This document shows positions 1 through 13,600 of a DNA stretch of 64,000 nt, in pieces. How positions within the stretch are numbered: position 1 is the stretch's first letter; every line of letters begins with the position of its first letter. Position numbers and translations under genes: made by a program. Location of the stretch: assembly GCA_012064385.1 (NCBI GenBank), contig QRDG01001831.1:1465930-1529929 (forward strand). The letters are read 5' to 3'. This DNA comes from Puccinellia tenuiflora. Its lineage: Eukaryota > Streptophyta > Magnoliopsida > Poales > Poaceae. Under the pieces are notes generated by a model. The model was not told where the DNA came from. It ran no database searches and saw nothing but the letters and a program-made list of their open reading frames with translations.

Positions 1-3000
1 GCTCCCGCACTGGTCGCCGTGGAGCCGTCGCCGTCCGTCGAGCATCGCCGCCGCTAGAAGCCACCCGGAGCAAGCCGACGCCGCCAGGAGCTCCGTCTCG
101 TCTCCATCCTCTTCCCCGAGTAGGAAATCGTCGCGGGACACCCGGAGCCGTCGCCTTCGTCCTCGCCCCCGTCAACCGCGGCCGCCGCCCGCCCGGACCG
201 ATTCCAGTCGACCCCGTCCTCCCCACGCCTCGCCGTCGACCTCTTCGTGCTCGTGGTGAGGCCAGCCGTCCTCCTGGACACCTTGCCCCGCCTCCTCCTC
301 CTCTGTTGTCTCGCCTCCGTGCGGCAGTTCGCCGGCCGCCGCTGTCCATGGTCACCGGCGAGTCTCCGGTGACCATTTGGTCATTCCCTCCTCTCCCCCG
401 AACCGCCTCCGTCCCATCTAGCTCGTAGGCAAAGTGCCCTTGGCCAATTTTGTTCGTACACGACGGATTGAAGATCGACAGCCCGCTGCTCCCCTCTGTG
501 ATGTCATGCTGACGTCATAGTTCTTCAATTTTTGGATTTTTTTAGAATTAACAGAGAGTTTGTTTCTGCAATATTTAATATTTGGTAGATCCAAAAATTG
601 CAAATAAGGTATCAGAAGGTTTCTAAATTCACAACCTATTCAAATATGTCACTCACACATGCAAATGAACTTTTGAATTTGAATTTATTTGTGAAATACA
701 AAATCATCGGTTAATTATTCAAATTTTGGAAATTGCATATCTTTTGAACTATGAATCCAAAAAATGCAAATAATATGTCAAAATGCTCAGCAAGAAAATT
801 TCTATCTGTTAGTGCCATTGGTTAAACTATTTGGTCAAATTAAATTGCCCATATTTAATAAAAACAGAAATGGCAGAATTAATTCCAATGTTGGAAATTG
901 CATAACTTTAGTTTTACTTGTCCAAAAATTGTGTTCAATAGCTCAAAATGATCAGTGCACAATGGACTACCACTCTATGCCATTTGAGAGAGTTGGAGAA
1001 TTAAATTTTAGTGCTGTTTACCAAAAATTACTAAAATGGCAGATTTAAATCAAATATTGGAAATGTCATAACTTGTTAAATATTGTTTCAAAAATTGCAA
1101 ATGATATACCAAAATGACCAGCAAAGAAAATGCTATCTACCTATGTTAATATCACAGCATGCAAACAAATTTTCCTTTGATGTTAATTTCGAAATGGTTA
1201 AAATGATTTAAATTGCTTAACCATTTAAATCGCCATTTATTCGTCGTTGATCGGAAAATTGCAAACGAAGTACCAAAATGATCAGTAGGTTAATATCTAT
1301 CTAATAATGTCATTTTCATGCATTTAGGACCCATATTTCAGTACTGGACGTTTTGATAAATAACGCAAATCACTAAGTTAAAGATGGAGTTTCGACCCGT
1401 TAATTGCAATATTTAGTTTAGGGGTTCCATTTAACTTGTGGGACTTGCCCAATACCTTTTCAATGCATAATATGACCATCTCATCATGATTGTGCATTGC
1501 ACCTATTATTTCGTGTTATTTATTTCCTTTCCTGTATTGTTTGTGTTTCGGTAGATTCAGGAGTCGAGGTTCCACCACAATACCTCGACGACCAGTGCGA
1601 CCATCGTTATCAACAAGGCAAGAGCTAACCTAACCTTCTTGGCATCTAGCATCCTAGGATTTTATCAAATTATTTTATCCACCATAATATTGCATGCGAT
1701 TCAAATGTCTCTTTTGATCAATATTAGAGTATCCTATGAATGCATGTTCTTCCCCGAGCCAATCACATGTACCCCTACCTATGAACCCTAGTGTTGAAGT
1801 GTTGGCCTGAGATAAAGATAGAATTGTTGTATTCATATGCTTAGCTATGCTTAGCCATGCTTAGTCGTATAATAGTTGTGTCCGTGGTTTATTTCCATAA
1901 TTGTTGATCAAGATGGAATGATGCGGACTTGGTGGATATGTGGGGTGTTTAATTAAAATGCTAAGTAGGCTTGGGTGAGTTGCCATCGGGGATGGTGTTT
2001 TGCCTCACTCTTGCCCTAGGTGCGAGTTCTTGTCTCTAGACTCAAGATAGAGCGTGCTGCCATTGGTGGGTGTATGGGCGCCTTACTGACCAAATAACTT
2101 GTGCGGGCGTATCCAAGGGTCCTCTAGTTTGCTATTTCCATTTGCCGTGTGTGTGAGCGGAAAAAGAAATGATGAGAATGGTGGTGTTAGGACGTGGCGA
2201 TGGGGCAGGGGCTGAGGCTGGGTAAACTTGCCCTGTGGCCACAGATGACTCTTGGATAGTCTCACGCGAGGTAAAGATTTAACCGCGCCTGCTTGCCGGC
2301 CTTCCCCGGAAGAGGGCCAACTAGGTGAGCCGGACGGTACCAATGGATAAGAAGCTGGGAGGTCCCTCGGGAACCTGGCGACTTTCACATAGTACACCCC
2401 TGCAGGGTTTAATCTTTTCGAAAAGCCGTGTCCGCGGTTATGGACGACTTGGGAACGGACTACGAGATCATAGAGAACATTAACTTAATTGATATGGCAG
2501 CTAGAGGTTGCATTTCAAAGTGTGATAAAAGGTTCATTTCCTCGAGGGTGATTCGAGGGAGTGCCTTGGTGGAGACGAGTGATGTTTTGGCTACAAGTAG
2601 GTTCGATGAGAACCGAAGATGAAAAGTTTACTCTCTTATCCCCTTTATGAAAATTATTCTGAATAGACGATGCCGTGGGTCTTGTTATATCTTTTACAAT
2701 GGAAATCTGGCTTTATGCAAAATAGCTACATCATACAGCTTTAGAGCCTCCGTCAGCATTGGGCCTATATCGCCCTACTAATTCTTGCGAGTACGTCGTA
2801 CTCAGCCTTGCTTTGTTGATTATTATTTGTTTCAGAGGAGGACGTCACCGAACTGGGAGGTGGGTTCTTTATTGACATCGACGAGTAGTCTGGGGTTCCC
2901 AGGTGGCAGCTTGGGACGTCTTGGAACAGGCTGGCACGGGATGTTTATTTGTAGGCCTCTTAGGCCATAATTTGGATCTTGTTGTTAGACAACTATATTT

Positions 3001-3324
3001 GCTTTCCGCTTGATGTAATGATGGGTCTGCGACCTCTGATTGTGATATTTGCTATCTTTCTCAATTATATGAGTTGAACTATGATCTCTTTGTGTCGTAG
3101 AGTCTGTGATGTGCCAGTTGTTCCGCAGTCTTGGTCTCTTTGTTATACGTGAAAGCGATGTCCGAGCTTATGGCATGATCGAGGTGTTGTGTGCCGATGA
3201 TGTATTCCGAGCACGCCTGCCAATGTGTTTTGGCCTGGGATTGGTAACCCCAGTAACCCTTGATTGTGTAGCATGACCGGTTGCACAACGTTTCACTGTA
3301 TAACTCTGGGGTCAGGGCGCTACA
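1..3324 (+). repeat. 5' LTR (3' four-fifths) of the first LARD
   Basis: This is the right-hand part of a 5' LTR, ending ...GCGCTACA at 3324 directly before a primer binding site. Bases 1-3324 align with 6247-9561, with about 15 substitutions, a 1-bp indel near 206 and a 7-bp indel near 2036 counted by eye. Its first 420 bases are GC-rich and the rest is AT-rich. Apparent short ORFs here recur in the other copy only because LTRs are duplicates. Confidence 0.9.
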
Positions 3325-3326
3325 AA

Positions 3327-3340
3327 TTGGTATCAGAGCA
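3327..3340 (+). other. Primer binding site, initiator tRNA-Met type
   Basis: TTGGTATCAGAGCA starts three bases after the LTR end. TGGTATCAGAGC is complementary to the 3' end of plant initiator tRNA-Met, the usual primer of plant LTR elements. It fixes the orientation (plus) and the LTR boundary. Confidence 0.9.
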
Positions 3341-5364
3341 GGACTACCTGTAGGAAACCCGTTCTATTGGTCGATGTTGAGTCTAGTGCGTGAAAATTAT
3401 TTCTAACCTAAAAAGGAGTTGTGAAAACCACCTTAGGATTCTTTTTACTCCTTACCCAATTCACTCTGATCTCGGAGCCATCTTACCTCTATTTGATTTA
3501 GCGGTTCTTTTGCTCGTTTGGCGATTCAAGAAATTAGGTTCACGGGGTTGGGTTCTACCTTTTGTCTACTGGTTAGCTCTGCTTGTCTGCCCATTCTAAA
3601 GCCCGAAGAGAGGAAGTATTGCGGATCGTCAAGACATTCCCTTGCTTTAGCCCAAGATCTTGAACCGAAGGTCCCGGATTGTGCTAGGCCTCAGGTGTAA
3701 TAATTCAGGAGGGTTGTCACCCTTGGGAGCATTATGCTATTGTGAGTCCCAGTACATGAAGCTGATCTTTAACCCAAGATCTTTTCCGTTGAACCCTGAT
3801 GTTAATTCAAATCCTACATCAGGTTGGCAAAATTTGAAGTTAGTCTTTGAACTCGAGATTGCAGCAGAAATTGACTTGCTCAGCAATGCTCTCCTTTGAC
3901 ACTAGCTGTAGCTAGACTCTCTGTCAGGGAATCATTTGAATCACGGCGGGATTGCTCTTAGCGAGTTTTCCATCAATATTTGTGATTCCTCCACTAACAC
4001 CCATTCATGAAACCCTTTCAGCACTAGTTGTTGGAAGAGTGCTAACAAGGGCTTCTACAAATCTCTTGGGATTGTTGTTAGCCCGTTTCCTTACTCTTAA
4101 TCTGTTGTCCGACCCTTATCTGTCAGTTGACAGTCAAGTGTTATCGTGCATTGGTGTGTTCCGATGCATGTTACCCTTGTGGTCCGTCAATACATTCCAG
4201 ATCGGGATGTTAGGAGAAACAAACTCCGGTACCTTGTCCACTTCTCGGACCAGGTCAAAGTATTGTAATCCGCAGAATAAGATGCTTGTCTAGCTTTTGT
4301 TCTGTTCAACCTTAGAGTGTCACACTCTTTAATATCAAGAGGTCGTGCTTAGTCTCATGACTTACCGGATGAAGTGATGCTCTTACCCTTCCTTATCCAT
4401 CTACCTCCGAGCTACTCGGGCTCGAGATTGTTGAGGATGCATATTGGGGTGGTAATCGGATATTCTTAGCAACTGATATTGCTTTGAAATCCAAGGACTG
4501 TGATGTCATTCTTAGCATGATTGGTAATCTGATCATCAAGCCGAGTTTGACTGTGCTGCCAAGTCCCTTGTTCAGGTGCCCACCTTCGGACAACGAGTTA
4601 GATTCGTGTCGAAACTCTAAAGATCACAGCGTTCGCTTGGAAAAGCAAAGTTTCCTCTCGCAATCTAGCTAGTGCTCTGGAGCTTGACATTGTAGTCAAA
4701 TCTTGAGAATCCTTACCTCTCGTTAACTGTTGTAACTCCTCCCTCGGACATGTCAAGTCTGGAATATCCGCACGCCTAACCAAATCTGAATCTCAAGCAG
4801 AAATGAAGGTTGGTGTTTCTTAAGAGTATGACATAGGCCTTGTGTAAATCCGGCAAGTTTGAGGTTGTGGTTGCCCTACTTAACTGGAAGGTCTATTGTG
4901 ATATCCTCTTGCTCTTCGAAAAATCAAACCACTCTCCATGAGGATATTGTGCGACTTATTCTAGAAGTTGCCCTTATGGTCTCTTTGCAAATCTTAAAGA
5001 TCCGACCTCTACTTGATGACCTATTGAAGGCTTTTCCGAAGCCTGATAGTGGTATCTAGAACATCGAGGAGAACATTACCGTGGTGTTACTAAAATGTCT
5101 CTCGGTCATTTGCCCTATCCTCTGCTCGACCTTTGTTTGGTCAAGTTGTTCCTAGTTTTCCCCAATGGCTCATGGTCTTGTCCAAAGTTCATATTTCCAA
5201 CCCTTGGAGAAAACTTGTCTGTCCCCTCGAACTATCTTCTGACTTTCTCGTCGGCGCGTCATGCTGCTACCTTACTCTCTGCAACAAGGAGGATCATCGT
5301 GGGATCAAGAAGATCATTGAAGTTAAGGGTTGCCATGTTTCCCTCTTCCCTCTTCATACTCTAG

Positions 5365-5399
5365 GAATCTCGGGGCGAGATTCTTGTAAGGGGGGTAGA
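5365..5399 (+). other. Pol-terminus relic with hairpin, then polypurine tract
   Basis: The 19 bases at 5365-5383 (GAATCTCGGGGCGAGATTC) are an inverted repeat with one imperfect arm pair. AAGGGGGGTAGA follows at 5388-5399, directly before the LTR start TGTAACAGCC. The polypurine tract primes plus-strand synthesis. In plant chromoviruses the same stretch encodes the last residues of pol (SRDEI..., then a lysine-glycine run), so this looks like a surviving tail of a lost pol gene. Confidence 0.75.
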
Positions 5400-5401
5400 A
5401 T

Positions 5402-8400
5402 TGTAACAGCCCAGATTTGGTACCCTAAAATATGGGCCAAATTTTCACTTTTTATTTTCATTGCATCATGGCATACATATTTAAATTGCTAAGTTAAATA
5501 TTGCAAACAATGGAAATCATTAAAAGGAATCAAACACTTCCCAAAAATCCCAAACCAAATGCAATTGCTCAAATTGGCAAGACCAAATATTCTTGAGTTT
5601 CCATATTGTCCAGAAAGTTCCAATAATGCATTTTCAAATTTAATTGGCAAAGTCAAATTCTTGCCAAACAATTAAATAAATTGGGACTTCAAAGTTGGGT
5701 TTAAACCAATTCTCGTTTTGAAACCAAGTTAAACATTTCAAAATTTCAAATAAAAATATGGGGAGATTCATTATATTATTGGGAGCCTCCATGAATAATT
5801 TCACTTATTTTGGAAATGTTTAAATACCCCAAGTAAATGGATTTTGGAAATTATTAAATTTTGCCTTATCCAAACCCTTTGAACAAATGTTGCTCAAAAC
5901 TTTTTATTTGGCAACACCAATTTTTGTGGAGCTTCTAGTTGATATTGAGATCCCACATGAATGTTTGCAGAAATTATAAAAATGGTTTAGGGCCTCAATT
6001 AAATTCACTAAACTGCTGCTGGACTAAATTGTGATGCATTTCATTTTAGCCAGGGGGTTTTTCATAAAATCTTCATGGCATCCTTTCCCTGTCGCCACAG
6101 GGAAGACACTGCCGCCACGATCGCCGTCGCCGTGGCACCTCTCCCCTCGACCTGGCCCCCCTGGTGGATAAAGGAGAAGCCCGCGCCGCTCTGCTCCCTC
6201 CCCCACTCTCTTCTCCCCCGCACGGAAACCCTAACCCTAACCCTAGCTCCCGCACTGGTCGCCGTGGAGCCGTCGCCGTCCGTCGAGCATCGCCGCCGCT
6301 AGAAGCCACCCGGAGCAAGCCGACGCCGCCAGGAGCTCCGTCTCGTCTCCATCCTCTTCCCCGAGCAGGAAATCGTCGCGGGACACCCGGAGCCGTCGCC
6401 TTCGTCCTCGCCCCCGTCAACCGCGGCCGCCGCCCGCCCGGACCGATTCCAGTCGACCCCGTCCTCCCCACGCCTCGCCGTCGACCTCTTCGTGCTCGTG
6501 GTGAGGCCGCCGTCCTCCTGGACACCTTGCCCCGCCTCCTCCTCCTCTGTTGTCTCGCCTCCGTGCGGCAGTTCGCCGGCCGCCGCTGTCCATGGTCACC
6601 GGCGAGTCTCCGGTGACCATTTGGTCATTCCCTCCTCTCCCCCGAACCGCCTCCGTCCCATCTAGCTCGTAGGCAAAGTGCCCTTGGCCAATTTTGTTCG
6701 TACACGACGGATTGAAGATCGACAGCCCGCTGCTCCCCTCTGTGATGTCATGCTGACGTCATAGTTCTTCAATTTTTGGATTTTTTTAGAATTAACAGAG
6801 AGTTTGTTTCTGCAATATTTAATATTTGGTAGATCCAAAAATTGCAAATAAGGTATCATAAGGTTTCTAAATTCACAACCTATTCAAATATGTCACTCAC
6901 ACATGCAAATGAACTTTTGAATTTGAATTTATTTGTGAAATACAAAATCATCGGTTAATTATTCAAATTTTGGAAATTGCATATCTTTTGAACTATGAAT
7001 CCAAAAAATGCAAATAATATGTCAAAATGCTCAGCAAGAAAATTTCTATCTGTTAGTGCCATTGGTTAAACTATTTGGTCAAATTAAATTGCCCATATTT
7101 AATAAAAACAGAAATGGCAGAATTAATTCCAATGTTGGAAATTGCATAACTTTAGTTTTACTTGTCCAAAAATTGTGTTCAATAGCTCAAAATGATCAGT
7201 GGACAATGGACTACCACTCCATGCCATTTGAGAGAGTTGGAGAATTAAATTTTAGTGCTGTTTACCAAAAATTACTAAAATGGCAGATTTAAATCAAATA
7301 TTGGAAATGTCATAACTTGTTAAATATTGTTTCAAAAATTGCAAATGATATACCAAAATGACCAGCAAAGCAAATGCTATCTACCTATGTTAATATCACA
7401 GCATGCAAACAAATTTTCCTTTGATGTTAATTTCGAAATGGTTAAAATGATTTAAATTGCTTAACCATTTAAATCGCCATTTATTCGTCGTTGATCGGAA
7501 AATTGCAAACGAAGTACCAAAATGATCAGTAGGTTAATATCTATCTAATAATGTCATTTTCATGCATTTAGGACCCATATTTCAGTACTGGACGTTTTGA
7601 TAAATAACGCAAATCACTAAGTTAAAGATGGAGTTTCGACCCGTTAATTGCAATATTTATTTTAGGGGTTCCATTTAACATGTGGGACTTGCCCAATACC
7701 TTTTCAATGCATAATATGACCATCTCATCATGATTGTGCATTGCACCTATTATTTCGTGTTATTTATTTCCTTTCCTGTATTGTTTGTGTTTCGGTAGAT
7801 TCAGGAGTCGAGGTTCCACCACAATACCTCGACGACCAGTGCGACCATCGTTATCAACAAGGCAAGAGCTAACCTAACCTTCTTGGCATCTAGCATCCTA
7901 GTATTTTATCAAATTATTTTATCCACCATAATATTGCATGCGATTCAAATGTCTCTTTTGATCAATATTAGAGTATCCTATGAATGCATGTTCTTCCCCG
8001 AGCCAATCACATGTACCCCTACCTATGAACCCTAGTGTTGAAGTGTTGGCCTGAGATAAAGATAGAATTGTTGTATTCATATGCTTAGCTATGCTTAGCC
8101 ATGCTTAGTCGTATAATAGTTGTGTCCGTGGTTTATTTCCATAATTGTTGATCAAGATGGAATGATGCGGACTTGGTGGATATGTGGGGTGTTTAATTAA
8201 AATGCTAAGTAGGCTTGGGTGAGTTGCCATCGGGGATGGTGTTTTGCCTCACTCTTGCCCTAGGTGCGAGTTCTTGTCTCAAGGTAGAGCGTGCTGCCAT
8301 TGGTGGGTGTATGGGCGCCTTACTGACCAAATAACTTGTGCGGGTGTATCCAAGGGTCCTCTAGTTTGCTATTTCCATTTGCCGTGTGTGTGGGCGGAAA

Positions 8401-9561
8401 AAGAAATGATGAGAATGGTGGTGTTAGGACGTGGCGATGGGGCAGGGGCTGAGGCTGGGTAAACTTGCCCTGTGGCCACAGATGACTCTTGGATAGTCTC
8501 ACGCGAGGTAAATGTTTAACCGTGCCTGCTTGCCGGCCTTCCCCGGAAGAGGGCCAACTAGGTGAGCCGGACGGTACCAATGGATAAGAAGCTGGGAGGT
8601 CCCTCGGGAACCTGGCGACTTTCACATAGTACACCCCTGCAGGGTTTAATCTTTTCGAAAAGCCGTGTCCGCGGTTATGGACGACTTGGGAACGGACTAC
8701 GAGATCATAGAGAACATTAACTTAATTGATATGGCAGCTAGAGGTTGCATTTCAAAGTGTGATAAAAGGTTCATTTCCTCGAGGGTGATTCGAGGGAGTG
8801 CCTTGGTGGAGACGAGTGATGTTTTGGCTACAAGTAGGTTCGATGAGAACCGAAGATGAAAAGTTTACTCTCTTATCCCCTTTATGAAAATTATTCTGAA
8901 TAGACGATGCCGTGGGTCTTGTTATATCTTTTACAATGGAAATCTGGCTTTATGCAAAATAGCTACATCATACAGCTTTAGAGCCTCCGTCAGCATTGGG
9001 CCTATATCGCCCTACTAATTCTTGCGAGTACGTCGTACTCAGCCTTGCTTTGTTGATTATTATTTGTTTCAGAGGAGGACGTCACCGAACTGGGAGGTGG
9101 GTTCTTTATTGACATCGACGAGTAGTCTGGGGTTCCCAGGTGGCAGCTTGGGACGTCTTGGAACAGGCTGGCACGGGATGTTTATTTGTAGGCCTCTTAG
9201 GCCATAATTTGGATCTTGTTGTTAGACAACTATATTTGCTTTCCGCTTGATGTAATGATGGGTCTGCGACCTCTGATTGTGATATTTGCTATCTTTCTCA
9301 ATTATATGAGTTGAACTATGATCTCTTTGTGTCGTAGAGTCTGTTATGTGCCAGTTGTTCCGCAGTCTTGGTCTCTTTGTTATACGTGAAAGCGATGTCC
9401 GAGCTTATGGCATGATCGAGGTGTTGTGTGCCGATGATGTATTCCGAGCACGCCTGCCAATGTGTTTTGGCCTGGGATTGGTAACCCCAGTAACCCTTGA
9501 TTGTGTAGCATGACCGGTTGCACAACGTTTCACTGTATAACTCTGGGGTCAGGGCGCTACA
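5402..9561 (+). repeat. 3' LTR of the first LARD, 4160 bp
   Basis: It starts TGTAACAGCC after the polypurine tract and ends ...GCGCTACA, with TG/CA termini. An AT-rich 5' third precedes a GC-rich block (about 6060-6660), then an AT-rich stretch, then a moderately GC-rich end. The proline/arginine-rich frames in the GC block overlap on both strands and are composition artefacts. A palindrome GAGTAC-GTC-GTACTC lies at 9026-9040 (2789-2803 in the 5' LTR). Confidence 0.92.
6226..6246 (+). repeat. Telo-box-like run inside the LTR
   Basis: AAA followed by three CCCTAA/CCCTAG units. The AAACCCTAA telo-box is common near transcription starts of plant genes. Here it lies in the GC-rich part of the 3' LTR, just before the point equivalent to window base 1. 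It could be a promoter-proximal element of the LTR; three units are too few to indicate an old telomere. Confidence 0.6.
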
Positions 9562-10624
9562 AGAGTTCATGCTGGATCAATTTCCCTTTGTGATCGTGAC
9601 CCAATGGAACTCCCAATCTACCGCGTGTTCTGGAGCTTGGCCATGTAGCCTTTATCTGAGAATCTAGTTATCCTATCTGTCGGCTAACTTTAGCAAACTC
9701 CTTCCTCGGACATGCCAAGTCTGAGTTACCCACACGGCTAAGCAACTCCGGATCTCAAGCAAAAGTGATGCTTGGAGTCTATCAAGAGTGTGACCTAAAC
9801 CTACTAGTAGCCCGACAAGTCCGGTGTTGTGGCTCATTCACCTCACCGGAAGACCTATTGAAAAGATCTCTCAAATCTTTAATCTCAACCACTATCCCTA
9901 AGGGTGATGTGTAATTTACCCTGGTAGTTGTCCGTATGGTCTTTTCTCTATCTCAAGTATGACTTTCGCTTGAGTATGGAATGAAGGCTATTTTCCGAAG
10001 CCGGAGTGCGATATCTAGAACCTCAAGGAGAACCTCGCTACGGAGTTGCAAATATCTATCGGTCAATCCTCCTACTCCATCTATCTCGTGGCAATATCTC
10101 GTTATGAGGTTTTACCTCTCTATCTTTTGTGGATCCATGCTATATCTACCCCTCCTAGGTGAAATCAAGGTTTTTCCAATCACACGGACGTTGGTTCAAT
10201 TCATCCGTCCCGTTAGTGCCGAGCTTCCTACCTTATGGAAACGTCTCGTATGTCACAAGCGTAGAGTCCGGAAGGTGTCCTTTCTCCTCGCGGTGCTTCA
10301 AGTTGCTATGATCTACACCTCCTGGTGGTTTGAAGTATTGTCTTGGGCTTGGACCAATATCCTGAACAAGGTGGTCAGTTGTCCTATTCTCGGCTCGACC
10401 TTTGTTTGGTCAAGTCGTTCCTTGCTCTCTAAATAGCCTATGGGTTTGGGCAAGAGTCATTTTTGTCTACCACCTTAAGTTATCTCCTGTTCTTTCCGCC
10501 TTTTTGGCATGACATGTTAGTTAGCTAAATCTATGCAACGAGGAAGAGGTGTGTTGTCATGTTCCCCTCATCCCTACTTCTACTCTAGAATCTCGGGACG
10601 AGATTCCTGTAAGGGGGGTAGATT
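9562..10624 (+). mobile_element. Decayed interior (3' part) of a second, related LARD
   Basis: This sequence follows the first LARD's 3' LTR directly and resembles the 3' half of that element's own interior, ending in the same hairpin and polypurine arrangement. GAATCTCGGGACGAGATTC lies at 10588-10606 and AAGGGGGGTA at 10611-10620. I read it as the interior of an older element into which the first LARD inserted; the older element's 5' part would lie left of the window. The frame at 9981-10436 (151 codons) shows no recognisable motif and is probably chance. Confidence 0.7.
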
Positions 10625-13600
10625 TGTAACAGCCCCAGATTAGTACCCTAAAATATGGGCCAAATTTTCGCTTTTTGTTTTGCTTTGCATCATGGCATCC
10701 TTTTAAAAATTGCTAATCCTAAATAAAGCAACACTTGAGAACAAAAAAGGGGAAACAAAACCCTTCCCCAGAAATCCCAATCCAAATGTAAAGCTCAATT
10801 TGGCAAGATACATTATTCTTGAATTTCCAAATTGTCCCGGAAGTTCCCAGAATATATTTTTGCAAATAATTGTCAAAGGCAATTTCTTGTCAAGCAATTA
10901 ACTGAAATAGAGAATTCAATTTGGTTTAATTCAATTTCTAATTTTGGAACCAAGTTAAACATTCCAAAAATTTCAAACTAAAATCATGGGGAGCTTCGAT
11001 ATGATTGTGAGAATCTCCATGAATATTTTCACTATTTTTGGACATGTTTAAGTGCTCCGAACAAATACATTTGGAAATTAGTAAAAATTGCTCTAAATAA
11101 ACCCTATGTTGAAATGGGGTGCAAAACCTTTTATTTGACCACCCAAATTTTTGTGTAGTCTCTATCTGACAAGGGGAGTCTACCCAAATAATTTCAGATT
11201 TTATACACATGTTCCAATGCCTTATTTAAATGCTTAAACCCTAATAGTTTTAATGGAAAAAGAAAACAAAAGGGAAAAAGTTCAAACTCTGGAGTGTGGA
11301 CCCTGCTATCAGCCTCCCCTCTTCCCCCTTTCTTCACAGTGGCGACAGGAACCCTGGCGCCATGCCGCGCGCTATGCCACCGACGCCGTGCCGCAGCGCC
11401 ACCTGCTCCCCCTCGAGGTCAAACAGACCCCCCGACGCCCTGCTCGGTTCTCTCTCACACGCGCAACTTCCCACCTGCTCCCTCCCCCGCTGCTCTCTTT
11501 TCTTCCGTCCTCCCGTCATGGAGCTCGGGCGCCCGCCGTTGTCCCGACGTCGATTGGAGCCGCCACGGGCGAATCGATGCCGCCGGCAGCTCCGCCTCAC
11601 CGTGCCGCTCCTCCCCGTGCCTGGAATCGAGCCGGGGTGCCGTGGATAGTCGTCATCATCGCCGATTCTTCCCCGACGCCGTCGAGCACACTCGCCCTCG
11701 ATTCCGGCCACCACGGGCATCATCCGACCAAGTCAAGCTTCCCCAACTATCCAGGGTGAGTTGCTGCGTCTCGGGGACATCTCTCTCTTCCTCCTCTTCC
11801 CCTGCATCCTCGCCTCCATGCGCGCGCCTGCCGTCCGTCCGCCGGCCATGGTTGTCGATCACGTGCACGTCGCCGTCTCCCTTCCTTGCGTTGCCGAGCA
11901 CGCCCACGGTGACCGCTCTCGTACTACGCCGCGTTTTCGTCCAGACTTGCCCCGGAGCGCCGCCCCATGGTGGTCGTCGCCGGCCGCATCCCCGTCTCCG
12001 CGGTCACTGCACGCCCCGGCCTGGGCACCGGCCAGAACCGGCCAGCAGGCCAGTTGTTTCTGAGGGGTGCCCGACCCTCACCCCGGCCTGGGCCGGCCAC
12101 GAGGCCGGCCTGTACGGGCAGTGGCCCGGCCTGACGCACGGTCTGGGCCGGCTCTGAGGCCGGCCTCTTCGGGCGCAGTCCCGGCCTGCAGGCCGGCCTG
12201 GGCCGACTTGTGGGCCGGCCCAACAGTAAAAGCTGTGTTTTGGAAAATAAATTTTGAAATTTAAATAATTAATAACTTTTCGAATATTGATCCAAATGAG
12301 ACAAATAAAATACCGATGTGATCAGAAGAACAAACTTTACCTTTTGGAATCATTGTAATCTTCGTTTGGAATTACTTTCTTTTGTATATTTAAGAATTCC
12401 TAAAATGGGTTATTTAATACCCAAATTGGGAAATTCATAACTTATTAAATAATTGTCCAAAAATTATGAGTTAAATATCAAAGTGATCAACTTGTCAAAT
12501 GCTACTCAACCATGCTGATATCATGTCATGATCACAAACTTTTATTTGATGTTATTCATAATTTGATCAAATGAAGTAAATTCAATTATTTAATTAATTT
12601 GTCATTTATTCATCGGTGATCTGAAACTTATAAATAAATTACCGAAATGATCGGAATGACGAATCCTATCCATTCTTGTCATGTTCATGCATATTTGAGC
12701 CACCTCTCTAATAATTTACTATTTTATAAAGAATGTGACCACTAAGATAAATATGGGGTTGGTTCCAAATAATTGCACTAATTATTTGGCTCCCCATTTA
12801 ATGTTGCATTTTAATTTATATAATAATATCTTTGCATCAATTGGACATGTCATCATGTGATTGAGCATTTCATCTTGAGTTCGTGTGATTTATGTGTGCT
12901 TTGTATTTCTTTTGGGTATCGATAGATTCCGGAGTCGAGGGTCTCTCTACTTACCCCGACGAGTAGTACTTCACGCCCGGGCAGCAAGGCAAGAGATAAC
13001 CTAACCTTCTTGGCATCTAGCATCCTATGTTTTTATCAAATTATTTTATCCACCATAATATTGCATGCGATTCAAATGTCTCTTTTGATCAAAATATAGA
13101 GAATCCTATGATTGCATGTTTCCCCGAGCCAATCACATGTATCCCCACCTATGAAACCTAGGGTTGAAGTGTTGGCCCGAGATAAAGATAGAATTGATGT
13201 ATGTATATGTTTAGCTATGCTTAGCCATGCTTAGATAAATGCTTTATGTCCGTTGTTAATTCCATAATTGTTGATGTTGATGGAATGATTCGGGCATGGT
13301 GGATAATTGTGATGCTAATTAAAATGCTAAGACGGCTTGGGTGAGTTGCCATCGGGGATGGTGTTTTGCCTCACTCTAGCCCCTAGGTGCGAGTTCTTTA
13401 CCTCTTGAACCAAGACGAGCGTGCTGCCATTGGTGGGTGTATGGGCGCCTTACTAACTGAATAACTTGTGCAGGCGTATCCAAGGGTCCTCTAGTTCGGT
13501 TTTCCATTTGCGTGTGAGTGGAAAGATGATGTTGATGAGGATTTGTGTTTAGGACGTGGCGATGGGGCAGGGGCTGAGGCTGGGTAAACTTGCCCTGTGG

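Larger units (their letters stand above)
3325..5401 (+). mobile_element. Non-coding interior of the first LARD
   Basis: About 2.08 kb between PBS and 3' LTR. No frame longer than about 120 codons exists and none shows retrotransposon motifs. Parts (4678-4850 and 5100-5400) align with the interior relict at 9640-10620, for example around the shared word CTCCCTCGGACATG / CTTCCTCGGACATG, so this is a conserved but non-coding family interior and not random DNA. Its 3' end keeps a relic of a gypsy pol terminus. Confidence 0.8.
1..9561 (+). mobile_element. LARD-like LTR retrotransposon, LTRs ~4.16 kb, non-coding interior (left end cut by window)
   Basis: Bases 1-3324 repeat as 6247-9561 with very few differences, so they are the two LTRs of one element. 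The order reads 5' LTR, primer binding site, 2.08 kb interior, polypurine tract, 3' LTR. No gag, protease, RT, RNase H or integrase frame is visible in the interior, so the element must have moved with enzymes supplied in trans, as defined for large retrotransposon derivatives (LARDs). The PBS and the chromovirus-like tail before the polypurine tract point to gypsy ancestry. The left target duplication lies outside the window; the five bases after the right LTR are agagt. I cannot assign a family name. Confidence 0.85.

Noticed and set aside
6226..6246. Possible interstitial telomere
   Set aside because: Only three CCCTAA units inside an LTR; better read as a telo-box.
1..9561. Assigning the name Sukkula to the LARDs
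   Set aside because: LTR size and lack of coding would fit, but I could not confirm any diagnostic Sukkula sequence. A TREP database search would decide.
11294..12157. 287-codon plus-strand frame, plus overlapping frames on both strands
   Set aside because: It lies inside an LTR in a very GC-rich block, is proline/arginine/serine-rich, overlaps long frames on the other strand and has no domain. This is a composition effect.
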